A stretch of DNA of 6,247 nt from Bryobacteraceae bacterium (GCA_030039005.1 JASHQT010000280.1:1-6247); one strand, 5' to 3'; shown: positions 1-6,247, counted from the stretch's first letter. Made by a program: numbers and translations. The notes: generated from the letters alone by a model not told the origin.

Positions 1-1509
1 CTCCATGGGCGCCTGAAGGTGGGATTTACGAAAGAAGGCCGCATCACCGCGATCGACATGTTCGTGATCTGCGACAGCGGTCCGTACGATCCGCAGGGCG
101 ACGCCAACCAATCCGGCCGCATGGTCTCGTTGATGTACCAGCCGCCCGCGATGCGCTGGCAGGGGCTTTCGGTGCTGACCAATACCCCGCCCCGCGTTTC
201 GCAGAGCCAGCCGGGCGGATTCCAGGGCATCGTGCTGATGGAGCCGATCCTCTCGAAGGCCTCGCGGAAACTGGGGCTAGACCAGGTGGCGATCCATCGC
301 ATCAACATGCCGGAAGGCAAAGCGTCCATTGGTCCGCCGCTCGCGAACGGAAAACGGCTCTACGTCACCAGCGCGTTTATTAAGGAAGCGCTCGACAAGG
401 GTCACGAGGCGTTCCGCTGGGACGAACGCAAAGCGCAGCCCAAGCGTAGCGGGGCCAAGGCGCGCGGCATCGGAGTCGCGACCAGTTGCTTCGTCGGCGG
501 CTCGGTCGGCTTCGACGGCTTGTTCGTCATCAAGCCCGACGGCAAGGTTTATATTCAATCCGGCATCGGCAATCTGGGGACCGAATCGGTGATCGATTGC
601 CAGCGCGTGACGGCGGAACTACTCGGCGTGCCGTGGGAGAAATGCGAGGTCACGTGGGGCCACACTGGGCGCAATCTGCCGTGGAGTTGTCCATCGGGAG
701 GCAGCCAGACCACGCACGCGATGACGCGCGCGGCCTACGCGGCGGCGATGGACGCACGGGACAAGTTGCAGCAGATCGCGGCGAAGGATCACGGCGGAAA
801 ACCGGAGGATTACGAGGTCGCGAACGAGCGCGTCTTTCGCAAAGGCGGCGGCGCGGGCATGACGCTCGCGCAAGCAGCCAAGCGCGCCATCGAATTGGGC
901 GGCATCTACGACGGTCACGATCTGCCCAAGGGCATCAACAAATTTACCGCGGCTTCGGCGAAGGCGCTCTCCGGCCAGGGACTGCTGGGCGTGGCGCGCG
1001 ACACCATGCCGCGCGATGGCCAAACGCATTCCTACGTCGCGGGATTCGCGGAAGTGGAAGTGGATCTCGAAACCGGCAAATACCGGATCGTGGATTATCT
1101 CGCGGTGGCCGACGTGGGCACCGTGATTCATCCGAAAGCGCTCGGCGGGCAGGTGCTGGGCCGCTCGATGCTCGGCATCGGCCACGCGATCGGCCAGAAG
1201 TGGGTTTATGACCAGCATTACGGGCTGCCCGTGGCGAAGCGCTTCCATCACACGCGTCCGCCGACGATTCTCGATGCGCCGGAACACATGGCGTGGGATG
1301 CTGTCGGAATTCCCGATCCTGAAACGCCCGTCGGCGCGCGCGGCATCGGTGAACCGCCGGTGGGCGCCGGGTGCATGGCGATTTTGAACGCGCTTTCGGA
1401 CGCCCTGGGGGACGAAGTGTTCCGCCGTGCTCCCGTGATGGCCGACACGATTTTGGCTTCGCTCGAAGCGGGCCGGCCGATGGAAGAGGGCCTCACGGCT
1501 CACATATAA
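1..1509 (+). CDS. Xanthine dehydrogenase/aldehyde oxidase-family molybdopterin-binding (large) subunit, 5'-truncated by the window
   Basis: This is the catalytic subunit of a molybdenum hydroxylase, which would oxidise an aldehyde, N-heterocycle or similar substrate with water at a molybdopterin-cytosine-dinucleotide-type cofactor. The frame is open from base 1 (reading LHGRLKVGFTKEG...), so the GTG at 19 is not the real start. About 502 residues are present; relatives with this architecture are roughly 730-780, so the N-terminal hammerhead part is missing. Visible signatures are QPGGFQGIVLMEP (codons from 208), the cofactor-loop-like SGIGNLGTES (near 560-590), a Gly/Ser segment CPSGGSQTTHAMTRAA (near 684-735), DVGTVIHPKALGGQ (near 1111-1152) and, near the end, GARGIGEPPVGAG. 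The Glu codon at 1351-1353 in the GEPP motif matches the catalytic base of the family (Glu1261 in bovine xanthine dehydrogenase). It ends 11 bases before the FAD subunit. Family assignment is secure; the substrate cannot be told from sequence. Confidence 0.95.
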   Translation, partial: LHGRLKVGFTKEGRITAIDMFVICDSGPYDPQGDANQSGRMVSLMYQPPAMRWQGLSVLTNTPPRVSQSQPGGFQGIVLMEPILSKASRKLGLDQVAIHRINMPEGKASIGPPLANGKRLYVTSAFIKEALDKGHEAFRWDERKAQPKRSGAKARGIGVATSCFVGGSVGFDGLFVIKPDGKVYIQSGIGNLGTESVIDCQRVTAELLGVPWEKCEVTWGHTGRNLPWSCPSGGSQTTHAMTRAAYAAAMDARDKLQQIAAKDHGGKPEDYEVANERVFRKGGGAGMTLAQAAKRAIELGGIYDGHDLPKGINKFTAASAKALSGQGLLGVARDTMPRDGQTHSYVAGFAEVEVDLETGKYRIVDYLAVADVGTVIHPKALGGQVLGRSMLGIGHAIGQKWVYDQHYGLPVAKRFHHTRPPTILDAPEHMAWDAVGIPDPETPVGARGIGEPPVGAGCMAILNALSDALGDEVFRRAPVMADTILASLEAGRPMEEGLTAHI

Positions 1510-1514
1510 GGAGG
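1508..1514 (+). promoter_or_regulatory. Strong ribosome binding site for the FAD subunit
   Basis: AAGGAGG lies 6 bases before the ATG at 1521 and overlaps the TAA stop of the upstream gene. It fixes the start of the FAD subunit at 1521; the same frame is open further upstream to an ATG at 1371, but that extension lies inside the preceding gene and its translation does not resemble the family. Confidence 0.85.
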
Positions 1515-1520
1515 CGAATT

Positions 1521-2549
1521 ATGGCGATCGTACGCGATATCATGCCGGCCTTCGAGCTGTTTCAGCCGGCCACCGTTGACGACACAGTGCGCCTGCTCGA
1601 CGAGCACGGTCTTAGCAATGATGGAAGGGACGCCTGGGTGATGGCCGGCGGTCTCGATACTTTCGACTGGCTGAAGGACCGCATCAAGCGCCCCAAGGTA
1701 GTGATCGATCTGAGCCAGGTGAGCGAGCTGCGCGGGATTCGCGAGAAAGACGGCGGTCTCGAAATCGGAGCCACTACCACACTCACCGAAGTGGTGCGGC
1801 ACCCCGTGGTACGCGAAAAGTTCAGTATTTTGTCGAATGGCGCCGAAGCCGCGGCCTCGCCGCAGATTCGCAACCAGGGCACCCTCGGCGGCAACGTCTC
1901 GCAGGACGCGCGCTGCTGGTATTATCGCGGCGGCTGGAAGTGCTATCGCGCCGGCGGAAACATCTGCTTCGCCGATACCCCGACCGCCATCAACCGCGAG
2001 CACGCCATTTTGCACGCTGACCGCTGCGTAGCTGTGAATCCGTCCGACAGTGCGCCGGCTTTGATCGCGCTCGATGCGCAGATGGTGATCCGCAACAAGA
2101 GCGGCGAACGGGTGGTGAACGCCGAAGATTATTTCATCGGTCCGTCCATCGACATTACACGCATGACCGTGCTGCGTCCCGGCGATCTGCTCACCACGAT
2201 TCGCATCCCCGCCACCTGGGCCGGCGCGCAATTCTATTTCGAAAAAGTTCGCGACCGCCAGGTTTGGGACTTCCCGCTGATGAACGTCGCCTCCGCCATG
2301 ACGCTCTCCGGCGGCAATATCGAGCGCATTCGCATCGCGGTGAATGCCGCTGCGGCGCGTCCGCTTCGCCTCACTGCCGTGGAGGACGCCGTGCGCGGCA
2401 AACCACGCAACGCCGAGACGGGAAAGATGGGCGGCGAGTTGGCCATTGCTGGCGCGCAGCCGCTACGCTACAACGGCTACAAAGTTCCCCTCATGCGCAA
2501 CCTCGTGAAGCGCGCCATCAGCGGCGTCGAGGAGGCCCAATGGGCATAA
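1521..2549 (+). CDS. Molybdenum hydroxylase FAD-binding subunit with a putative [4Fe-4S] insert (PaoB/YagS-like)
   Basis: 342 residues, the middle (flavin) subunit of the same enzyme. It takes electrons from the Fe-S clusters to FAD and on to an acceptor. The N-terminal FAD domain (PF00941-type) shows VMAGGLDTFDWLKD (residues 40-53) and IRNQGTLGGNV (116-126), the usual pyrophosphate-contact motifs. The CO-dehydrogenase flavoprotein C-terminal-type domain covers about 235-335. Between them, Cys132, Cys141, Cys149 and Cys169 sit in a loop ending in NREHAIL...C.A.NPSD...ALDA. That layout matches the extra [4Fe-4S] site known in E. coli PaoB and, with different spacing, in the beta subunit of 4-hydroxybenzoyl-CoA reductase; cluster binding here is inferred from the cysteines. 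The start at 1521 is chosen for its AAGGAGG site. The stop overlaps the next gene's start by 10 bases, indicating translational coupling. PaoB has a periplasmic enzyme context, but nothing here decides the compartment. Confidence 0.93.
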   Translation: MAIVRDIMPAFELFQPATVDDTVRLLDEHGLSNDGRDAWVMAGGLDTFDWLKDRIKRPKVVIDLSQVSELRGIREKDGGLEIGATTTLTEVVRHPVVREKFSILSNGAEAAASPQIRNQGTLGGNVSQDARCWYYRGGWKCYRAGGNICFADTPTAINREHAILHADRCVAVNPSDSAPALIALDAQMVIRNKSGERVVNAEDYFIGPSIDITRMTVLRPGDLLTTIRIPATWAGAQFYFEKVRDRQVWDFPLMNVASAMTLSGGNIERIRIAVNAAAARPLRLTAVEDAVRGKPRNAETGKMGGELAIAGAQPLRYNGYKVPLMRNLVKRAISGVEEAQWA

Positions 2550-3385
2550 TCGAAACCGCAACCAATCCGTGGGGACAAACCGTTCCCATCCACATTTCGT
2601 TTTTCCTCATCTGGGTGGCGGCCATCGGAGGCCTGGCGTTTCTCATCTGCCATGCCATCTACGTGGCGTTCGCGGCGCGAAAACAAGCGCACTCCGCGTC
2701 GTACCCCGCGGAGTTGGTGGCCAAAACTCCCGAAAAAGTTGCCCGCCACAGCGTGGCCGCGCGGGTGTTCCATTGGATCATGGCGCTGGCCATGTTCGCG
2801 CTATTAATCACGGCCTTTTTGCCGCGCGTGGGGGTCCGGTTTCCCTGGGTGACGTACCACTGGATCGCCGGCCTGGTGCTCACGGCATCCATCGTTTTCC
2901 ACATTTTCCACGCGTCATTCTGGATGGACTTCTGGTCCATCTGGCCGGACAAGATCGACCTCGAAGACATGAAACGGCGCTGGCTGCGCGCCACCGGCAA
3001 CTCGGCGCCCGCCCCGCGCAAATTCGCGAAATATCCACTCGAAAACAAGATGTATCACGGCATCATCGTGCTCACCGGACTCGCCGTGATGCTCACCGGC
3101 CTGTTCATGATGAAGCGCGTGCGCACGCCGTTTTTCACGCGTAATCCCTACCTGTTCAGCGACATGACTTGGGGCCTGATGTACGTGCTGCATGGCCTGG
3201 CGGGCGTCGGACTGATCGCGCTCATAATGGCGCATATCTATTTCGCGCTGCGGCCTGAAAAATTCGTCATCACCAAGTCCATGGTCTTCGGCACCCTGCC
3301 GCGCGAATACTATCTCGAGCACCATGACCCCGAGCGTTGGAACTTGACCCCTGCCAACCGCGGGCAGGCGGCTCATGGCGACTGA
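2540..3385 (+). CDS. Membrane cytochrome b (b561 / formate dehydrogenase gamma-like), partner of the molybdenum hydroxylase
   Basis: 281 residues, an integral membrane di-haem-type cytochrome b subunit, probably linking the upstream dehydrogenase to the quinone pool. Hydrophobic segments lie at about 17-47, 77-95, 104-126, 172-191 and 211-237. Histidines in or at these segments that could ligate haem are His78 (ARVFHWIMAL), His107 (YHWIAG), His121/His124 (VFHIFH), His173, His218 (LHGLAG) and His232 (AHIYFALRPEKF). The spaced pair in the last helix followed by ALRPE is typical of the FdhI/NiFe-hydrogenase cytochrome b superfamily. The ATG at 2540 overlaps the end of the FAD gene, with GGAGG at 2531-2535; the same frame is open upstream but has no family similarity there. 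Its 3' end overlaps the next gene by 11 bases. The family call is firm. The electron-transfer partnership with the hydroxylase is inferred from gene order. Confidence 0.9.
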   Translation: MGIIETATNPWGQTVPIHISFFLIWVAAIGGLAFLICHAIYVAFAARKQAHSASYPAELVAKTPEKVARHSVAARVFHWIMALAMFALLITAFLPRVGVRFPWVTYHWIAGLVLTASIVFHIFHASFWMDFWSIWPDKIDLEDMKRRWLRATGNSAPAPRKFAKYPLENKMYHGIIVLTGLAVMLTGLFMMKRVRTPFFTRNPYLFSDMTWGLMYVLHGLAGVGLIALIMAHIYFALRPEKFVITKSMVFGTLPREYYLEHHDPERWNLTPANRGQAAHGD

Positions 3386-3767
3386 ACTCTCCGAACGCTG
3401 CAACGTCATCGAAGAGTGCTACGAGTTCATGCTGGCTTACGCGGGCCAGGGGCTTTCGGGCGAAGGTTCGGATGCGCAAACGCGCGATTTTCTGACACGC
3501 GCCGCTCGCGCCATGGATGGCCTGGAACACACCATTCCGGCCACCGAACCTTATGGTGATTTTCGCGACGTGGTCGCACGCGATGCGCGCGATTCCCTCG
3601 CCGCCCTGCGATTGGTCCTCGCGCAGCCCGCCATCAGCTCGCAGCTCATCGACAATTTGAATGCTTCGATTCACCTGCGCGCACTGCTCACGGATCTGTT
3701 CCTCATCGACGAGATCCTCAAATCTCAGACGAGACCGAATTTCGCCGGCGCGGCCGAAGGTGAATGA
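3375..3767 (+). CDS. Conserved-looking helical protein of unknown function, last gene of the molybdenum hydroxylase operon
   Basis: 130 residues, no recognised domain. The ATG lies inside the end of the cytochrome b gene (11-base overlap) and has only a weak purine-rich site before it (GCAGGCGG), so translation is probably coupled. The protein is soluble (no signal peptide or membrane helix), acidic and almost wholly helical by composition. Two cysteines sit near the N-terminus, Cys9 and Cys15 (ERCNVIEECYEFM), and residues 84-117 form a long helical stretch containing SSQLIDNLNASIHLRALL. It lacks the features of an XdhC-type cofactor-insertion protein and of a [2Fe-2S] subunit (no CxxxxCxxC plus CxxC pattern). 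Position suggests a role in assembly, regulation or partner binding of the hydroxylase/cytochrome complex, but this is inference only. Coding status is supported by the overlap, high-GC codon use like its neighbours and coherent protein composition. Confidence 0.75.
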   Translation: MATELSERCNVIEECYEFMLAYAGQGLSGEGSDAQTRDFLTRAARAMDGLEHTIPATEPYGDFRDVVARDARDSLAALRLVLAQPAISSQLIDNLNASIHLRALLTDLFLIDEILKSQTRPNFAGAAEGE

Positions 3768-3781
3768 GCGCCTGTAGCCGT

Positions 3782-3836
3782 TAACCTGAAAAGCTAACGT
3801 CACCGCCGGTCACGGCAACATCGGGCGTAACCTGAA
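3782..3836 (+). repeat. Two direct copies of TAACCTGAA in the intergenic region
   Basis: The 9-base sequence TAACCTGAA occurs at 3782-3790 and again at 3828-3836, 46 bases apart, in the 111-base gap before the small exported-protein gene. The AACC core resembles ECF sigma-factor -35 elements and a CGTCTA (3855-3860) downstream resembles an ECF -10. However, the second copy is about 22 bases from it, too far for the usual 16-17 base spacer. Either a regulator-binding pair or chance. Confidence 0.35.
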
Positions 3837-3854
3837 GCCATGCCTGGAAGGGTA

Positions 3855-3860
3855 CGTCTA
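3855..3860 (+). promoter_or_regulatory. Possible ECF-type -10 element (CGTCTA) before the exported-protein gene
   Basis: CGTCTA matches the -10 consensus shared by many group-IV sigma factors. It lies 18 bases before the ATG at 3879, so a transcript from it would begin at about the ribosome binding site, an unusually short leader. No good -35 sits at the standard spacing (TGAAGC at 3833-3838 is the best candidate). Weak prediction. Confidence 0.2.
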
Positions 3861-3866
3861 AAGGGC

Positions 3867-3872
3867 AGGAGG
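3867..3872 (+). promoter_or_regulatory. Ribosome binding site that fixes the exported-protein start
   Basis: AGGAGG is placed 6 bases before the ATG at 3879. It favours that start over the in-frame ATG at 3840, which has no comparable site and would add 13 charged residues in front of an otherwise canonical signal peptide. Confidence 0.8.
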
Positions 3873-3878
3873 TTGGTA

Positions 3879-4304
3879 ATGAGACAATTCCTAATTCCTG
3901 CTATTTTCCTTTCCACTGCACTTTGTTTCGGCCCAACTCTGATGGCGTCCCCCCAGAATGCGCCTTACTACGGCCGCCAAGGCTACAACGGCCAAGCGGC
4001 GCCTGGCGCGAGCGACTATCGCGCGGGGCAGATGTTGTTTTCGAACATCCGGGGCGATCTGGATGTAGCGGAAAACAATCTTCCGGAATACAGCCCGGAC
4101 CGCTACCGCTTCGACAGAGTTCGCGGAGAATTAAGCGAATTGCAGCGTCATTGGGACGAGAGTTCGTATGAACCGAGCCAGGTGGATGTCGTAATGAGAA
4201 CGCTCGATCGTGCGCTCGCGAGCAACGATATTTTGGGCCGCGACCGCGACCGGCTTTCAGCCGACTTGGACCAGTTGCGCGATTTCCGCGATGCTCATGA
4301 CTAG
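3879..4304 (+). CDS. Small exported helical protein of unknown function
   Basis: 141 residues. Residues 1-23 look like a Sec signal peptide: a short basic start (MRQ), a hydrophobic core to about residue 22 and a plausible cleavage after Ala23 (LMA|SP). The Cys at position 16 is not in a proper lipobox, so a lipoprotein is unlikely. After a Tyr/Gly/Gln-rich linker (about 24-45) comes a charged helical region (48-141), where a unit of the type RGDLDVAENNLP...DRYRFDRVRGELSELQRHWD is followed by DVVMRTLDRALASNDILGRDRDRLSADLDQLRDFRDAH. This suggests a two-part helical bundle in the periplasm or exported. No enzymatic motif is visible. The gene stands alone with its own ribosome binding site, separated by 111 bases from the hydroxylase operon and convergent with the receptor remnant. 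I recognise the style as one seen in acidobacterial hypothetical proteins but cannot name a family. Confidence 0.8.
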   Translation: MRQFLIPAIFLSTALCFGPTLMASPQNAPYYGRQGYNGQAAPGASDYRAGQMLFSNIRGDLDVAENNLPEYSPDRYRFDRVRGELSELQRHWDESSYEPSQVDVVMRTLDRALASNDILGRDRDRLSADLDQLRDFRDAHD

Positions 4305-4366
4305 CAGCTAGAGCTTCTTCGCAACTATAACTTCTTGCACGGAATGTGCCGGGCGGTCAGCTTGAG

Positions 4367-4381
4367 AAGGCGGGCCGCCTT
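4367..4381. terminator. Weak candidate terminator hairpin between convergent genes
   Basis: AAGGCG (4367-4372), a three-base GGC loop and CGCCTT (4376-4381) form a six-base-pair GC-rich stem, followed on the plus strand by TCTTCACCTT rather than a clean T-run. It lies between the 3' ends of the exported-protein gene (4304) and the minus-strand receptor (4474), where a bidirectional terminator would be expected. The rest of 4305-4473 shows no gene. Confidence 0.3.
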
Positions 4382-4473
4382 TCTTCACCTTGACTCGCAG
4401 TGAGTGCGATCCCGAATTACGATGGTCGATCTATTTCGGGCTTCTTCGGCCGCCGCTTTAGAGCACTAACCGG

Positions 4474-6247
4474 TCAAAACGACGCCTTCGCCGAGAGCTG
4501 AAATTCCCGCGGCGTGCCTCGTCCTGTGGCATAGCTGCTGATGGTGGTCGTGATCTTGCCGAAGTTCACCTGGGAGAGGTTGGCATTGGGCGCGCCATAT
4601 TGAGCGCGATTGAACACGTTGAACGCATCGGCGCGAAAGCGCACGCGGATACGTTCGGAAATGGCGACCTCCTTTGCCAATGCCAGATCCAATTGCGATA
4701 TCCCGGGAGCGCGAAAGTCATTGCGGCCTAGATTTCCGAACGTTCCGGAAGCGGGCGTGGAAAAGGCAGCGGCGCTGATCCAATCGTCCGGAGTGGATCC
4801 GCCCGGCGGCGTAAGAGAAACGCCGGGTACATAGTTGGGACGTCCTTCGCCGCTGATGGCGTAGTCGCCCGGCACCGATCCATTCGAACGGTTAATCGTG
4901 ATGTTGACAGGCAGTCCGGTTTGAGCTGTTCCGATCGCGGTGAGCGTCCAGCCGCCGAGGACGGCGCGAGCGGCTCCAGGATCGCTGAGATGAGGCTTGC
5001 CCGCTCCAAAGGGAAGCTGATAGACCGCCGACAAGTTGAACAACACACGAACATCGTCGTCGCTAGAAGCCTTATCGCACGACCGGCAAAAGGAATCCTG
5101 CGGCGTATCGGACTCCCCTCCGCCGATGCTGCCGTCGTTGATGGAGTGCGACCACATGAAGTTCGACGAAAGCAAAAAAGCCGCTCTGCAACGCTCTGCG
5201 GGCGTTCAGTTGCAGTCCTTCAAACGTGCTGTTTCCGACGTCGCCGCGCCAGGAAACCGGACCGAACTCCGGATACGGCGCAACGCCGGTGGCAGGGTTT
5301 ACCAGGTTCGTGTAGGTGGTGGTGAGAACATCGGTTCCTTTGTTTCCCAAATACGTGGCCGTCCCAATGATATTGAAGGGCAGCTTCTGCTGGACCGATG
5401 CCGTCCAGGCCGAAACGTAGTCGTCTTTGCGGTTGCGATCCAGATCGCGCGGGGAAACCACGCCCAGCCCACCCGCTTCGGCATAAACAAGGAACGGAGT
5501 GAGCGGGAAGGAAAGTGTGGGGAATGCGGTATCGCTGAAAGAGTAGCGCTCCACGGTGTTCGAGATGGGCAGATTTTGATCGTCTTCCTGGCCGTCGGTG
5601 TGATAGATGCCGGCGCCTACACGCAGAACCGTATCTCCGTGCGCCCACGCGATGCCAAGACGCGGGTCGAAATCGTCGTAGCGGGGATGGAAGAAAGAGT
5701 CGGTGCGCGGGCAGTAGCCGCCGTACGTCCCGAAGTCGAATGGCACGTCATCGTGGCCGATGGCATGCAGGGCGTTGAAGAAGTTGTAGCGGATTCCAGC
5801 CGTGACGGTCAGGTTGGGCGTGACCTTCTATTGATCTTGCGCATAGCCGAAATACTGGGCTTTGCGCTGGCGCACCAGGGGCAGAATCGCGGTGTAGGAG
5901 GCCGAGCCCATTTGGTTGTCGAGAAAATCGGCGGTGGAGTTGTAGGTGAGCGTGCCGCTCTGCGAGGTTCCCTGGTTCATCAAAATCCAGCGGGTTTCGA
6001 ACCCGAATTTCAGGATATGTTTGCCCTTGGCCCAGGAGAGGTCGTCGATTAAATCGAAAGTTTTCGAAGGATAGTCGGTTGTCGAAGCCCCAGTCAGCGA
6101 GCTGAAACCGGACACCGCGACGCCAATGGAACCGGTGACAGATTCGCGGTGTGGTAAATCGTTTGATTCACGCCGAACTTCACTTCGTTGATCAACGCCG
6201 GGGTAAACACGTGCGAAAGCGCGACCACTCCATTGTTGAATTTGGTG
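4474..6247 (-). pseudogene. Oar-like TonB-dependent receptor, C-terminal beta-barrel part, frame broken three times; 5' end beyond the window
   Basis: Minus-strand remnant of an outer-membrane TonB-dependent receptor of the acidobacterial Oar-like type (about 1,000-1,200 residues when whole), of which about 590 codons of barrel are here. Similarity is continuous across three reading-frame blocks. Block one, 6246 to about 6128, reads ...PALINEVKFGVNQTIYHTANLSPVP. Block two, 6127 to about 5175, includes VSGFSSLTG, DDLSWAKGKHILKFGFETRW, YAQDQ-stop-KVTPNLTVTAGIRYNFF, DPRLGIAW, VSPRDLDRNRKDDY, YLGNKGTDVLTTTY and WRGDVGNSTFEGLQ. Block three, from about 5175 to 4474, includes SSNFMWSHSINDGSIGGGES, VYQLPFGAGK, ADAFNVFNRAQYGAPN and the terminal REFQLSAKASF, ending in Phe as outer-membrane barrels do. 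Lesions: one base missing near 6127/6128; TAG at 5828-5830 in place of the expected Trp codon; one extra base in the A6 tract at 5174-5179. The plus-strand genes in the window are unbroken, which favours real decay, but sequencing error cannot be excluded. Ligand unknown. Confidence 0.85.

Noticed and set aside
486..1211. Plus-strand open frame of 241 codons in another frame within the molybdopterin subunit
   Set aside because: Arg-rich out-of-frame translation of a confirmed gene.
619..1503. Minus-strand open frame of 294 codons opposite the molybdopterin subunit
   Set aside because: Antisense shadow of a well-supported gene; the His/Arg-rich translation has no family features.
2569..3144. 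Plus-strand open frame of 191 codons overlapping the cytochrome b gene
   Set aside because: Out-of-frame His/Arg-rich shadow; the cytochrome b frame has clear membrane helices and haem-ligand histidines.
3779..3799. CGTTA...TAACG inverted repeat after the operon as a terminator
   Set aside because: Only five base pairs, AT-containing, with an 11-base loop and no following T-run.
3270..3803. Minus-strand open frame of 177 codons opposite the cytochrome b end and the small unknown gene
   Set aside because: The plus-strand reading has operon overlap and coherent protein composition; the minus-strand one has no start signals or recognisable motifs.
3840..3878. Upstream ATG as the start of the exported protein
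   Set aside because: It would place 13 residues with several Arg/Lys before the signal peptide and has no Shine-Dalgarno; AGGAGG sits correctly before 3879.
4301..4311. Palindrome CTAGC-A-GCTAG across the exported-protein stop codon
   Set aside because: The one-base centre cannot form a hairpin loop and there is no T-run; probably chance.
5036..6052. Long plus-strand open frame (338 codons) antisense to the receptor remnant
   Set aside because: It lies entirely opposite clear receptor coding similarity, its translation is rich in Arg/Gly/Val as expected for a GC-rich antisense shadow, and no ribosome binding site or domain is evident.

Overview
The window looks like a piece of an Acidobacteriota chromosome. 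This is inferred mainly from the minus-strand gene remnant, an Oar-type TonB-dependent receptor of the kind greatly expanded in that phylum, together with high GC content and strong AAGGAGG-type ribosome binding sites. Genus and species cannot be read from the sequence.

Left part (1-3767, plus strand): a tightly packed operon whose 5' end lies outside the window. It encodes the molybdopterin subunit of a xanthine dehydrogenase / aldehyde oxidase-family molybdenum hydroxylase (3' part only), then its FAD subunit carrying a four-cysteine insert that probably holds an extra [4Fe-4S] cluster (as in E. coli PaoB/YagS and 4-hydroxybenzoyl-CoA reductase beta). Next come a five-helix membrane cytochrome b and a 130-residue helical protein of unknown function. 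Gaps and overlaps (11-base gap, 10-base overlap, 11-base overlap) imply co-transcription and translational coupling. The [2Fe-2S] subunit is not in the window and would be expected upstream or elsewhere. The gene order suggests electrons taken from an organic substrate at the molybdenum site pass through Fe-S clusters and FAD to a membrane cytochrome b and then perhaps to the quinone pool. Substrate and cellular side are not determined.

Middle part (3768-4473): a 111-base gap containing a repeated TAACCTGAA element, then a monocistronic gene for a small exported helical protein with its own strong ribosome binding site. The following 169 bases hold no gene, only a weak terminator-like hairpin between convergent genes.

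Right part (4474-6247, minus strand): the C-terminal ~590 codons of an Oar-like TonB-dependent receptor. The protein similarity runs through the whole stretch, but the reading frame is broken three times: a one-base loss near 6127/6128, an amber codon at 5828-5830 replacing an expected Trp, and a one-base gain in an A6 tract at 5174-5179. The two indels cancel, so the C-terminus is back in the first frame. It is annotated as a pseudogene, with sequencing error as the alternative. No RNA gene, CRISPR array, insertion sequence or phage element was seen. The most interesting item is the cytochrome-b-linked molybdenum hydroxylase operon with its unknown fourth gene; I do not see a clearly unprecedented system.
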